A stretch of 64,000 nucleotides of DNA from Cenococcum geophilum 1.58 (GCA_001692895.1 KV748185.1:2798096-2862095), one strand, 5' to 3'. Counted from the stretch's first letter, positions 44,492-56,644 are shown. A program made the numbers and translations. Notes: generated from the letters alone by a model not told the origin.

Positions 44492-45949
44492 TCATGAATC
44501 AGATTCATGCTCTTCCAGTTGCTCATCCCAAGGTACCCAATACTGGTTTGCATAGTCTACTATGCATCTAGTTTGAGCTGGTGGTGATTGTTCCCATTTG
44601 ACTTTCAATGACATGCCATTCCGTCTTTCGGCTGCCACCCATCTGGATGTGTAGCCCTTCAGTGACTTTATCTTCTGTGCGGCTTCATCGCCGTATTCGA
44701 TATTGATACTGGGCACAACAGCGATCTTGCCGTAGCCAGTGTGCCACATATCTTTGCAAAATAGCTGCGGTTCGCCTGAGTAGCACTCGCCCTCGTAAGA
44801 GCTACGGAACTTGATCTTTCGCTCAAATATGGGCTTCGCGGTAAATGCTGTCGCCCCATTCCAGCAAGCAAATACTTGAAATGGCCTACCCGCGTTCAGC
44901 CGCGCGCGCGCTCCGGGGTTGTTCCAGAATAGGTTCCAAGCACTGTCCCAGTTACCGTCTTCAGGAATGTCGAAGAATGTGTCTCCATTCATGTCTCGAG
45001 CAATCCATACATCATAGAATGTTGGATCAGCTCCTACATAAGTCCAGTCCATGGCGCAAGTCATATCGGCTTCTTGGTATACACGTTGGTGTATGAGTTC
45101 AAGAATATCCTCAAAGCATAAGGCTACGTCGTTGAGGAATACCACCGTCGTTTCTGGCGAGTATTGACTTGAATAATCTACCAACGGCTGGAGTGCCTGG
45201 TTGCGGAGTTCTGCAAGAGCCTCTACACGGTTGACATCTTGACCCCACGGATGGACCTCGTTGGTAGTCAAAAAGTACTTGGCTCCCATTTGCTCTACCT
45301 CTTCCCTTAGAAGTTTCAGAATCTCAAATGTTCCATCGACCGAGCGGCCTTCTACCACCGAAAGAGCGCAATTCTGTGGACCTAGAAAACGTATGGTCTC
45401 AACAACCGAGCCGAGAAGTCGAGGGAGAACATGCACACAGTCGTGAAGATCGAGGGCAAAATAATATTTCGGCAAACTAACTTCGTTGGTGGAGTTAAGT
45501 CGGAGATAGTCGTAACGGTGCAAATTTGGCCTTGGGCATTTTAGCCTTGGGCATTTTAGCCTTGGGAAGTAGTCATCTTCCGGAGTCAAAATTGCTTTGA
45601 TATAGGGTGGTGCAATCTGGAATAGGGTAGTATTGCCCTCTTTAGCCCCAGGAGTTGTGGAGGGAGTTGCAGGAGAGTCTTCCTTTGGTGATGGGCTAGT
45701 CTTGCTCTCTGCGTTTCATTCCATGTTAGGGTTTAGGGTTACAACATGCCAAGATATTGGCTTACCTGTGGCATTTGCGGGGGCATTATTCGAAGAAAAC
45801 GGCCACTTATGGGCAAAGGATGCAGCTCTAGTTGCATTGCCAGAAGAATTGTTTCCAAAATAAGTAAAACCAACGATTAAAGAGGAAGCCGCGAGAAGTA
45901 GGCATCCAGCCTGTAGAAGGACGGTAACCTTGCGCCTGAACATCTGCAA
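44492..45949 (-). CDS. GT69 (CMT1/CAP59-type) alpha-mannosyltransferase
   Basis: Two exons: 45949-45766 and 45708-44492. The 57-bp intron has GTAAGC donor, CCCTAAC branch and CGCAG acceptor, giving 466 residues. It starts MQMFRRKV and has one membrane anchor (about residues 10-30), so it is a type II Golgi protein. A Ser/Thr/Pro-rich stem follows. The catalytic domain holds EGRSVDGTFEILK, VVFLNDVALCFEDIL, DWTYVG...FYDVWIARDMNG, FQVFACWNGATAF and EGECYSGEPQLFCKDMWHTG, typical of the cryptococcal mannosyltransferase family. It probably adds mannose to cell-wall or glycoconjugate acceptors. The intron was chosen because it brings the anchor into frame. A 15-bp repeat near 45530-45565 encodes an LKCPR duplication at the stem. 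Confidence 0.9.
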
Positions 45950-46509
45950 GGATTTTTGGCAGTTTCAAATGTGAATCTTGCTTGAGAAAGGGGAGAATCT
46001 GAATCTCTTAAATCCGAGTTCCCCTTAACCACCCTCCGTGCCGCTGCGGCTATCATAATCTCGCACAGGCCTCATGCCGCTCTAAAAGTTTAGGCTTAGC
46101 AAGATTTACGCCTCGATATTTACGCCTCAATAGTACTCTGTGAAACTGGCGTCTAACGTGTATGATAGTGTTCTATGCACAGCTTGTACGGCCCCCCTGT
46201 AACACAGCAATTTCGGTAATCACTAGTCAAGCGCACCATCCAGCTCGAGGACGTATATTTGATTCTGGTAGTCAAGGGTTCTGCTCTATATCCAGACTTT
46301 AGATTACAAACTAGGAATTCGGGAATTTTGTCAGCGGCAAATTCAAGTGGAACCGAAATAGGGCTGTTTTTGTAGAATTAGAAAGTATAAACCTTTTAAG
46401 CAATTGGCTTACGCAGTGCCTGACGCATGGGTGCTGTACAGCTAGGTCCCTCAAAGCAGGCTGATGTTCAAAAAAACGTCCATCATACGGCAACTATCTT
46501 GCCTATAAT
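45950..46509. other. Intergenic region upstream of the mannosyltransferase
   Basis: 560 bp, no supported gene. Contains the promoter of the leftward mannosyltransferase and the 3' region of the pICln-like gene. Confidence 0.4.
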
Positions 46510-47435
46510 TCATTCCGTTCGTCGCCATTTTGTATCTTCAACATCTCCCCCAACATTCTCAATACTATTGCTCCCATTCGTAGTATCATGATCATCTTCT
46601 CGTAATCTGACTGTCCCAGCACCAGCACCTAGTCTGCCGCCTCCAATGAAGTTCCCATCCTCATCAAAGTATTCCCCCATATTCTCAGATGTGATCCAGC
46701 CACCAGCACCAGGCATATCCCCTTCCTCGTCGTCGACATCTGATGAAGGTGACGCAGGATCCGGGTGTAAATCTGCACACGCGCTGATCGCTTCAAACAA
46801 TTCGCGTATGTACGGTGTTGTAGTTGTGGCTGTAGAATCAGACGATCTAGCGGTTGTTGGAGAATCGTAATTTGGCGGAAGTACAGTGATTTCAAGTATC
46901 TCAATATCATCATCGGAGTTAACCAACTCCGAGTCATTCAGGCTAAGTTGCATGTACAAGGCTTCAGTGCCTTCTTCTGAAGCGGCAAGTTGGGGGCCTT
47001 TCCATCGTTGAATGGCGTGAAGGGCAATCGTAGGGTAGGGTATAGCAATGCCATTGCTGGATGGCTGTTGCTGGAATATAATAAGGTGCCTACGTAGAAG
47101 AATTAATACTACTTAAACAAATAGCTTAGGAGAAGTGGGATGTTTACGTACTCCGAAGTAACCCAAACGTCCACGTTCGAGATGATAGCTGGATCCGATG
47201 ACTGAACAGGACCATCAATAACTCCGATGCCCTGACCTGAAGATCTAATGCTAAATTTCGCTATAGCAGGATGCGCTTCAAGCTGGTCCTTAGCGATACT
47301 AAGCGTGAGGCTACCATGCTTGCAATACAAAACTGGCTTGCCACCAAAGAACGTTCCTGGTGTTTGGCTTTGATGCTCTTCGAGAGGTGTGAAGGATTCT
47401 AATCCTGGAGGGGTGGAGAGTATTTCAAGGGCCAT
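46510..47435 (-). CDS. pICln/Lot5-like methylosome subunit
   Basis: Two exons: 47435-47148 and 47070-46510. The 77-bp intron uses a GTAAAC donor and TTCCAG acceptor; the nearer GTACGT donor was rejected because it breaks the frame. The product has 282 residues. The PH-like domain contains GTFFGGKPVLYCKHGSLTL and DVWVTSEY before the junction and SSNGIAIPYPTIALHAIQR and EALYMQLSLND after it, as in pICln (Voldacs family). The C-terminal half is acidic with a GGWITSENMGEYFDEDGNF motif. In animals pICln holds Sm proteins for PRMT5 methylation before snRNP assembly. The fungal homologue is less studied. Longer than human pICln because of its acidic tail. Confidence 0.88.
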
Positions 47436-48012
47436 AATCTGAGAGACTCCCCGTTAAAGCTATGCTCTCATCTGTTGTGTTCAGTGTAAGAAATATTCTC
47501 AAATCTAAAGCATTCTGTTCCCTTCTTACAGGCAGATGCCTACGGATAAACGCGGTGGTTAAACAGGGTTTGAATATAGAGCAGTCGTGTCAAATAGTAC
47601 AGGTTCTTTTACGGTTGAAAGAGAAAGTCGGCTGCGTCGTTCTCTAATTCCACGACTATTAGGGTTGGTGTTCTTCTTTCGAGGAAGTCTCGAGATTTCT
47701 TTCAAGGGATTTTGGTATTTTGCTTGGCGGCGAGACCAGATAATTTCACGACTATTGTAATAGCTAGCTACCACATAGTGTAGATCCGGATTTTTCACCT
47801 TAAATATTAGACGAGTAACAATTTAATTTGCAGTTGGGCACCGCAACCAACGCAAAATATTGCGCCTTTTCCACCCTTTAAACTCCACAATTACACCCAG
47901 AGTCAACATCCTCTGGCCTAAAGGCCATAAACCCACCTTCTAAGCACCTGAACGCCTATCAAGCCAGTATATGCATGATAAAAGTAGGTCATAAATCCAT
48001 AACACCGTAATC
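47436..48012. other. Intergenic region between pICln-like and hypothetical genes
   Basis: 577 bp, no supported gene. Promoter region for the leftward pICln-like gene. Confidence 0.4.
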
Positions 48013-48731
48013 CTACCGTATCCCCAACCCTCCAAACGCCCTATCCAGCTCTTCGCCCGCTCTATCTCCTCCGCTTTGACCCGCCCTTTCGATCCCTTCC
48101 ATCTTCTCCTCATGTCCAAATCCATTCATTCCACCATTGCCTCCAGGACCAATCTGGCTCGCACCAAAACCGCCAATTCTCGCTCCAGGCCCTCCCTCTT
48201 GTCCCACAGCCCCTGCCTTCCGCTCCGGCACTAGCAGCCTAACATTCTCATCCAACCATCCGGGCGCAACCCTCCGCTTCTCCGCCAATTCCGCCTCCCG
48301 CCTCCGCTCCTCCCATTCTTCCACCTTCCTCTTGGCCTCTTGCTCCATACCCAGCAGATGTGCCTGTAGCGCGCGACATGACGCTATAATATCATCTGGA
48401 TGTGCGGCATGGCCGGACGAAGAGATGACGTAGGCGGATTTCGCCTGCGTTGCTTGAGGCTGGCTTTGAGGCTGGGAGGGATCGGCGGTGTTGGTGTTAG
48501 CGGGGGCAGGGTCCACGGCGGAAGGCGGGAGGGTCGACGGGAGCTGTTTATACGTATAAGGGAGGGTGGTGGCGGTTGGGAGGGAAAGGAAAGGTGAGAC
48601 GGTCAGCGGGAGTTGGGCGAGGAGGTGGTGCGGGTCTGAGCACTGTCAGTATTTGGTTGGTTCGAGGCGAGTCATGGGCGTGGCGGAAGAGGGTGTGGGG
48701 GAAATTGGGGGCGCATACGTTCATCGTGCAT
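48013..48731 (-). CDS. Hypothetical protein with short first exon
   Basis: Proposed two-exon gene: 48731-48719 (13 nt, encoding MHDE plus one base) and 48635-48013, giving 211 residues. The 83-bp intron has GTATGC donor, TACTGAC branch and CTCAG acceptor. This start explains an open frame that otherwise lacks an ATG. The protein reads HHLLAQLPLTVSPF...YTYKQLPSTLP, then a Gln/Pro-rich linker and a charged helix (AHPDDIIASCRALQAHLLGM followed by EEWEERRREAELAEKRR). Next come APGWLDENVRLLVPER and a Gly-rich tail. I do not recognise the family. The helix and WLDENVR segment look conserved, so it is probably a real small protein. Confidence 0.7.
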
Positions 48732-49880
48732 TCTTGCTGAACTTTAATGTTTTTGTAGGAGTTGGGATATATTTTTTGTTGGAGGGTTCTTAGTGTTGGA
48801 GCTTTAACGACCTGCTTGTGTGATGGTGTTCACCGAAATCGGCAAGCCTGGCTTTCCACACAGGCAGATCTCCAATGCATCCGTGTACTCAAGTGCGATA
48901 GTTTTACACGGGGAATTCCCTTTCTAATCGGACGGCACTGCGTTGAGAGTCTTACCCCTTATAGTTAGGACAAAATTCGATTTTTAAAACATTTAGTTTG
49001 CAATAAAACAACACCCATAAGCTCTCTGACCCTCGGTAGAGAATTCGTTAGTAATAAGATAAGCCAAAAGCCCTAACCACAGCAACCTTATGGGTGACCC
49101 TATAGGGGAAAACCACTAATCCCAAAAAGGAAGGAGAAATCTCCGTACGCTTTCCAACCGATTACTCGTGATAGTGTAACGTTCGGGCGGACTTTGAGGG
49201 GCCGATATACATGGTGTAATCTTAATTCTATTAAGTAGGCCTCTCACTTTATAAAGTAAAGCTAAAATATTTATATATATTTAATCACTTGATAAAATGA
49301 CGCGTCAATATTTAAAGTTGGACGGATCTTGATAGAGCAGGAGACTTGACGACTGGAGGGGAACACGATGTTTCCATAAATCAATCTATATTAATCAATG
49401 TGCCTTGCCTATATTTCCCCTAGAAATTAATTCATTCGTCCCTGACTTACCAATGCTCACCACTCCTCGTGCTCAGTTAGAAACTAAATCCTAGGATCAC
49501 GATCCGGCGTCAAATGTGTTCCTGGATCAGGGTCCCCAGGGTTCGGACATCCGTCATGCTGTCTACTAGGCTCTCGGGATCCATCTCCACACTTTCCCAT
49601 CTCAGAGGATAAACAGGAATATCTATATAATGCCGTCTTCGTGGACAATGCGGTCCTTTTTTTTGAGCGTCCCTCTGTGCCAATTGCTCTGCCAATTCCA
49701 TAGCGCTGGGCTTTCCCTGGCCTCACTGCAGGTCGCTGTTCTTGGAAATGAGGATTTCTGAAATCCTCAAGGCGGGTTCGCTGCTGTCCTCTCTCTGTAA
49801 TTGCACCGTTTTTTCTCTCCGACACATGCTAGAACAGAACACTGACTGGAAGAGTTACTACTGCAGTTTGGTCTCAAGCA
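48732..49880. other. Intergenic region upstream of the GMC dehydrogenase
   Basis: 1.15 kb, no supported gene. Part is AT-rich (49230-49300). A cytochrome domain, which precedes the flavin domain in full cellobiose dehydrogenases, was looked for here and not found. Confidence 0.45.
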
Positions 49881-51784
49881 ATGGCAACGGCAACTGTTGC
49901 TATAACTTGCTCTGGAACTCCGGCTCCGACAGGGACCTGGGATTACATTGTGGTTGGTGCAGGAGCTGCAGGTATACCTCTTGCTGACAAGCTCTCTGAG
50001 TCTGGCCAGTCTGTACTTCTAATTGAGAAAGGACCTCCATCGTCAGGCAGGTGGGGCGGGACTATGAAGCCGGACTGGCTCCAAGGCACGAACCTTACTC
50101 GCTTTGATGTTCCCGGTCTTTGCAATCAGATTTGGCTCGATTCAGCTGGAATCGCCTGCACAGACATTGACCAAATGGCTGGATGCATTCTTGGTGGCGG
50201 TACGGCTGTGAATGCGGGCCTTTGGTGGAAGCCGAACCCAATTGACTGGGATTACAACTTCCCCGCTGGATGGAAGTCCACGGACATGGCTGCTGCGACA
50301 TCGCGAGTCTTCTCTCGTATTACTGGGACCGACCACCCATCGATGGATGGCAAACTATACTATCAACAAGGCTACAATGTTCTCTCGTCGGCCCTAGTAG
50401 CTGGTGGTTGGGAAAATGTTGCTGCTAACAGCGTCCCCGACCAGAAGAACATGACTTTCTCTCATACTTCTTACATGTTCTCTAATGGCGAAAGGGGAGG
50501 TCCTCTAGCTACCTATCTTGTCACTGCCAGTGCCAGAAAGAATTTTGCACTTTGGATGAATACAGCCGTCAGGCGAGTTGTTCGGACTGGTGGTCACGTT
50601 ACCGGTGTTGAGTTGGAAAGTGGATATTGCGGCATAGTCAATGTCACAGCAGGCACCGGAAGAGTTATTCTTTCTGCTGGTACATTTGGCTCCACAAAGA
50701 TACTTTTCCGCAGCGGCATCGGGCCAACGGATCAGCTCTCCATTGTTAATAGCAGTGTCCAGGATGGGCCAACGATGATTAAGAGTTCGCAGTGGATTGA
50801 TCTGCCCGTCGGACAGAATTTGAACGACCATGTAAATGCACGGGTTTCCCCACCCCTCGATCGAAAATTTCTCCAGCTAATAATATTGCAGACCGATACT
50901 GTGATAAGGCATCCTAATGTCACGTTCTATGACTTCTATGCAGCATACACGGACCCAATCACCGCTGACAAAGATGCCTATCTAAACAATCGAACTGGTA
51001 TTCTTACTCAATCAGCACCTAATATTGGTCCTATATTTTGGCAGGATATTACATGCTCCGATGGAATCACTCGTCAGCTTCAATGGACTGCCAGAGTTCA
51101 ATCTTCACTACCAGCTACGAACAGTGAGTTTATAGAATTTTGGCCATAGCTCTTGAAAAGTGGAGCTAACATATATAAGGTTCTATGACAATGAGCCAGA
51201 ACCTAGGCAGAGGCTCAACGTCCCGTGGCGTTCTCTCAATCGCGGGAGATCTGAACATGTATGTCTCAACTCTTCCATACCTCCGCACTGCAGGGGACCT
51301 CGAAGCTGTCGTCAAGGGTCTCGAAAACCTGCAAGCAGCCATTGCCACGGTCCCTTCAATTATCTGGGAAGTTCCTGCGCCAGGGGTTAATGCTTCTGAT
51401 TTTGTCAACAGCGTAAGTCAGCTCTACTTTTACACTCTAAACTTCACATATAATACCGGCAATGGGTTTAGACTAACCAACTGGTGTTTTTAAATATAGG
51501 TTCCGATCACAGCGAATGCGCGTCGCTCGAACCACTGGATCGGCACAGCTAAGATGGGAACAGATAGTGGCCTGACTGGCGGTACTTCAGTCGTCGATAC
51601 CAACACGCGCGTCTACGGCACTGGCAACCTTTTCGTCGTTGACGCGTCAATCTTCCCCGGCCAAGTCTCCACAAACCCTTCGGCATATATTGTCATCGCA
51701 GGCGAGCAGGCTGCTGCGAAGATCCTAGCATTGCCAGCGCCTGCAGCAGTACCAGTGGTAAACATTACCTTCTATTACGTGTAA
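49881..51784 (+). CDS. Cellobiose-dehydrogenase-like GMC flavoenzyme (flavin domain only)
   Basis: Four exons: 49881-50831, 50892-51123, 51180-51412 and 51500-51784. They are joined by GT-AG introns of 60, 56 and 87 bp, giving 566 residues. The FAD-binding motif GAGAAG lies at about 26-31 with LLIEKG downstream. RWGGTMKPDWLQGTNLTRFDVPG, DSAGIACTDIDQMAGC and LGGGTAVNAGLWWKP are signatures of the AA3_1 flavodehydrogenase domain. The catalytic pair is His484 (RRSNHW) and Asn531 (TNPSAYI). It would oxidise cello-oligosaccharides or similar sugars. The N-terminus carries a CSGTPAPTGT linker but no heme domain. No clear signal peptide is encoded at this start, so an upstream exon may be missing. 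Confidence 0.87.
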
Positions 51785-52508
51785 CGTTTGCTAAGATTCG
51801 CATTACAAGTGTACTCCACGACACCAAAACCAAAAAAAATTTCCTGTGTAGCTTAGAAGCCAGAACACTAGCTAACTCTAATCTTACCCGCAGTAAGCGC
51901 AATGCGGCGGCACGGCTAGACAGGCTCTCGCTACTGCTCTTCAGGGAGCAGTTGCTACACATGGAACACGTATTACTCGCAAGGTAAGTCAATATCCTCG
52001 TTCCCTGCCACGAGATACGCATGCGGCTGCTTCGAGGATTCTCTGACTAGTGATCAACAGTGCATTCCGGGATAAGTTGTGACGCCTCTAACTTGTACAT
52101 GTATCTCTCTATTCCAGAGGAAGGGGGCAAGTATTGTCGATAGTGTGTAAAAGGCAAGCATGCCGTACCGCCGTTCCATTCCTGTAGCATATGCATACTG
52201 TTTAGTGATCTGTACTGTTTTGCTATCTCTAATGCAACGAGCCTCCCGCCGTTATCTGTGATTCGGTACGCACTGCACCTGTTTTGCCGCAAATGCAGCG
52301 TTAACCGTCAACAATAAACCCGCAGAGCTTACGAGAAATTCCTGGGATCGTACTTTGCCGTCTAGATAAAAACACAAGCACGCAGCAGCCCAGCATAAAG
52401 CCAGAGCAACAAACACCCAAACCCTCATCCACAGGACGCCGGAATGCATCAAATATCCCAACAGAAACAAGCCCACAAGCCCGAACCAAACGCATCCAAC
52501 CCCACCCC
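51785..52508. other. Intergenic region between the GMC and PSI-domain genes
   Basis: Just over 0.7 kb with no confidently supported gene. The right part may include the 3' region of the leftward PSI-domain gene. Confidence 0.4.
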
Positions 52509-53488
52509 TCACCTCGCAAGCAGCGGCCTCTCCTCCCCACTCCCTCCCTCTCCGCCCTCCTCCACTTCCACCACCACGCCCTCGTCCCCTTCCCCACCCT
52601 CCCCCTCTACAACCTCCTCCATCGCCTTCCCCTAACCCTCCGCCACCACACCCAACCCCCCTCCCCTCGCACCCACACCTCCCCTCTCCCATCCGCATAC
52701 TGCACCCACCCGCCCTTCCGCGCCTTCCACACACCCCCCACCCACACGCCCAGCCGCACCGCCGCCCAGCCGAGCAGGATTGCCGCGAGGGTGCAGAAGA
52801 TCGTCACGACGCACGTCAGGAAGGTGAGCGTCGAGACGGCGCAGCCCAGACCGCCGGTGCGCAGCTCGAAGCGCTCGGAGGAGAAGGCGCAGATGGTGGG
52901 GTGGGCGAGGGGGGAGAGGAGGGGGAGGGCGCGCGCGGCGGGGGTGAGGGGGAGGGGGAGGCAGGTGTTTGACTGGGGGGTTGTTAGCGTGGTTGGTGTG
53001 GGTTAGGGAGAGGGTGGGTGAGGGGATGGAATGGGTATGAAGAGGAGGACTTGGAAGGCTGGAAATGTGGTGGGATTTAGGGGGGTGGGAACGGGGGATA
53101 TTGAGAGGAGGGAATCTTTCTTTGTGAGAGTATTTGTAGGTTTAATGAGAGGCTGGCATAATTTAGAGAAACGTCATGTTCTTGGAGATATCTTAGATAG
53201 CTTAGGGGACGAAAAACATTTGACAATATAAGAAGCTCGGATAAATCTCTTAATTATTTCAAACGATTGGCGTGACCTCAGCCTCGCGAAATCAAATTAT
53301 AAAGGACTTACCAAAGGGCACCATCCACAATGCCACTGACTCTTCAAACAGTCGCCACAGTCTAGAACACCCCAACACTGCCTCAAACGCTCACGATCGC
53401 GCTCATTACTGGTGAGGTAGACTGGGAGGTTGGAGAGATTAAACGTGGGCCGGGGACCTGAGGAGCCGGCTAAAGAGGGGCAGCGCAT
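52509..53488 (-). CDS. PSI-domain single-pass membrane protein
   Basis: Exon 1 is 53488-53312 and exon 2 begins at 52972. The 339-bp intron (GTAAGT donor, CCCCAG acceptor) gives a phase-0 junction. Exon 1 ends in a cysteine-rich PSI (plexin-semaphorin-integrin) pattern, CWGVLDCGDC...HCGWCPL, which continues as SNTCLPLPL after splicing. A transmembrane helix (VSTLTFLTCVVTIFCTLAAI) follows, then basic cytosolic residues. The frame reads to a stop at 52607. A second frame ends at 52509 with an acidic tail and GEERPLLAR, which looks more like a natural C-terminus. A tiny intron or base error may link them. No signal peptide is seen, so an earlier exon is possible. Function unknown. Confidence 0.62.
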
Positions 53489-53772
53489 AAGCAGACGGGT
53501 ATGAAAGTAAGCCTAGTAATACAGGTAGGATGTTATACTAGCAGTTAAAATTGGCTCTGTGTACTTTAAGGTGAGATATATAAGAAGTTCGCGGAGATGG
53601 CAAAGGCCACCACAATTGCTGCCGGTGGTTGGAGAGGACGCGAAGCTTGCAGGGGTGGCCGGCCTTGAGGTCTGGGCGTGCGATTATCGAATGAGGCTGA
53701 ACGGCACCCCCTTTAATACAAGATGATCTCCAAGCCCTGTATTTCATACGCCCTTACATGCTGTAACCAACC

Positions 53773-56644
53773 CTAATCTAATCCTAGCCACTCTTCCTCC
53801 TCGCTGTNCATGTCCTCGTCCGTATCATTAGCGTTCTCATCGTCCTCCCCGAAATCTAACCCTTGAGACTCCACCTGCTCCTCAACCACTGGCTGCGCGA
53901 GAAGATAATCAATTGCATAGACATTATCATCCGCTAGCCTTGCCAGCTCTGCCTGGATCCTCCCAACAGCTTTCTGTACGCTCCTAAGCTCTGCGGCAAA
54001 AACGCCTGCATTATCCTTCAAATAACGTCCGTGCTTACTTAGCAGCGCCTCGATCCATAGTAAATTGAACTCAAGGTGTGGAGATTCATCCGCCTGCACC
54101 GCCACGAATCGTAATAAGCGCGCAAGATAGACTGTTGGCATGTCTTTAACTACAAGCGCGATATCGGCTGTGGGAATTGCTTCGTAGACGCGCCGGATTA
54201 GAGTCCTTTCATTTAATCGAAAAGCCATTACAATCGCCTTTAGGAAATCGCGCTGCGAGAGCGTTTCGAGGGTGCTGGACGGCGTCACGGTTACGTCCAG
54301 ATCGAATGGATCAAACTGCAGGAGCGAATCGAGCGAGTAAATCAGTAAGCCCTCTGTGCTAGCCGCGCAAAACGCTCTTCCAGTGGGTGAAAATGCGACC
54401 GCCGGCACGCGAACTTCAGGCCTTGTCCTTCTTACTGAAGCATCACCTCGTGTGGCACCGGGAAGAGTGTGATCGATGCGGTCCTCGAGATCAGATGCCT
54501 CGCCTTGAGTATCTATCAGGCCCTGAGGCCCGGCTTCCGTGAGAAGTTTGCTGTTAAGAAATTCCTGCGTTCCATCAAGAGACAAATTAACAGATACCGT
54601 GAACTTTTTTAGCAGAACGCCTGACTGCACATCATACAGACATATATACTTGCTATTCCCGCCTGCAAGCACGCAACTGCCGTCCGCACTGTATGTTACG
54701 GTGGTGAAGCTTTTAGTGCCGGCGACGTTGGCAGCGGTTCGACGGTCAGAGATTTTGCGCCCGCCTGAGACGTCTCGCCGCGCATCAAGGCCTCCGGTTT
54801 GTGTGGCTTCTGAGACAGACCAGAAGGTCAATTGACCATCGAGTGTTGTAACAGCAATTTGTTTAGAATCTGGGCGGAATGCAACGCACAGGACGTCGGC
54901 CATGAGTTGAAGTGGCTCGCTGGTTTGCGTTCGCGCGAAAATATTCCATACGCGAACAGTGTGATCCCAACTACCACTGACTAAGGCGCCACCGCTGGGC
55001 GCGAAGGAGAGAGATGATACGGGTCCTTCATGGCCAGAGAGCTGGTCTAGAAGTTGGCCAGTTTGTACGGACCAAATGTGAATATCGAATGAATCGATGG
55101 ATCCTGCGCAGACTACTTCTCCACTTGGATCGACTGCCAGTGAGGAGAAGGATAACCTCGTTGGCGCTGTGAATGTTCTAAAGTTTCGATATCGAATCAA
55201 GTCCCAAGCTCTTACTGAACCGTCTAAACTCGCAGTGAACAAAACATTTCCTCTTTTGGCAAATTCGCAGGCCGTTACGCCGCTGGTATGCTCTGTAAAA
55301 GTTACTATGCAAAACCCTGAATTCACATCCCAGACTTTGATCTTCCCGTCGTCTGCTGTCGTGATGATGCGTTGACCGTCTGGTGAGTACACTATTGAGT
55401 TCATCGAGTCAAAATGGCCTTGCTGTTTCAGGATGTAGGACTCTGATTGCCATTCCCAAACGAGCAGTTGACCAAGCTTCGAGGCTCCAAAAGCAAGCCA
55501 TTCGCCTGTCTTGTTGATAGCGACAAAATCGATATCATTTTGGGAGATGCTTCAGAAATTAGCCACACGGATATTCTGAACTTTAACCGGACACATACCT
55601 GAGATTTTGTATCGTATTAAAATCAGGTAGCTCGTAAATTCCAAATATGCCATTAGAGAACCCTGCCACTAGTATATTCGACGCGGCGTGAAATGCTGCA
55701 CATGTGACATGCGCGTTGTTCTGCATGAAGTAGTGTCTCTCTGCGATTCTCCACTGCATATTATCATCATCCATTTCTTCGCTCTCTGGTACTCCTGGCC
55801 GCAACATGTATTTCCACTGGAATAAAGCTCCATCCTTGCTAGCTGTGTATATCTGCGGGGTGTCAGTGAAACCACATTATGAGAAAGCAGAGCGCCAGCC
55901 ATACCCACCGTCTCCTGATCTTTAGAAAACCATGCTCCTACTACGCCTTGCCTGTGTCCACCCAGCGTCGTTGGTATAAATCCTTCCTCTGGGTCTAAAC
56001 TCCATATCTTTGCGGTTAGATCTTTTGAGGCGGTTAAGAAAAACCTTGAATCGCCAGACCATTCTATGCTCCGAACTGAGTCAAAGTGCCCAGTATATAC
56101 CCTATGCCGCACGAACGGTGCAAACTCGAGGTCACCATCTGCTACATCTGGTGTTGAAGGAGTATGCCATACTTCTATCTGCCTTCCTATGCCCACGGCG
56201 AAATGTCGTCCGGATGGTGAAAAGGCGAGGGCGGAAACTTCCCCTTTGAAGGAAAAGTGGTATAGGACTACTCTACGGGGAATATTTGTGAGGACTGCAC
56301 GGCCATCTTCATCGACTGAGAGCAGGAGGTTTCCTCGAGGATTTAAGGCCAGTCGGGCAATATTTCTTCGATGTGCAAATGGAAGGGTATACGATTTATT
56401 ACTAGTCGTCACTGTTAGCAACAATGTCTGATGGTTGGGACAACATAGCGGAAAGCACACACTTGACAAGGTCAAACACAGTGACTCTGTTTCCTACAGG
56501 TGAAATTAGGCAGGTTCCATCTGGCGCAAATAGTAGATTGCCTCTGCTATACACTGTTCCCAGCAGGTTGGAGAACTGAGGTGCAAGTTAGCATAATTTA
56601 TACCATATTTTGGTCGGGGTAGTTACTTTAAACTCGGTCTTCAT
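53773..56644 (-). CDS. PWP2: Periodic tryptophan protein 2 (UTP-B subunit)
   Basis: Five exons: 56644-56627, 56575-56463, 56401-55909, 55852-55599 and 55549-53773. Introns are 49-61 bp, and total coding gives 884 residues. Pwp2 is a core UTP-B protein of the small-subunit processome and acts in early 18S pre-rRNA maturation in the nucleolus. Exon 1 encodes only MKTEFK. FSNLLGTVYSRGN, two WD40 propellers and the C-terminal Utp12 domain (about 740-840, FRLNERTLIRRVYEAIP) follow, then an acidic tail ending EEEEWLGLD. Conserved segments include RNFRTFTAPTRLSF and SGEVVCAGS. The GTGGGT donor of the third intron is weak but required by frame. One N lies in exon 5 near 53808. Divergent from the septin gene. 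Confidence 0.95.

Noticed and set aside
43125-45949. Secondary-metabolite cluster around the MDR reductase
   Set aside because: No polyketide synthase, peptide synthetase, terpene cyclase or P450 is seen nearby. The neighbours are housekeeping or cell-wall genes.
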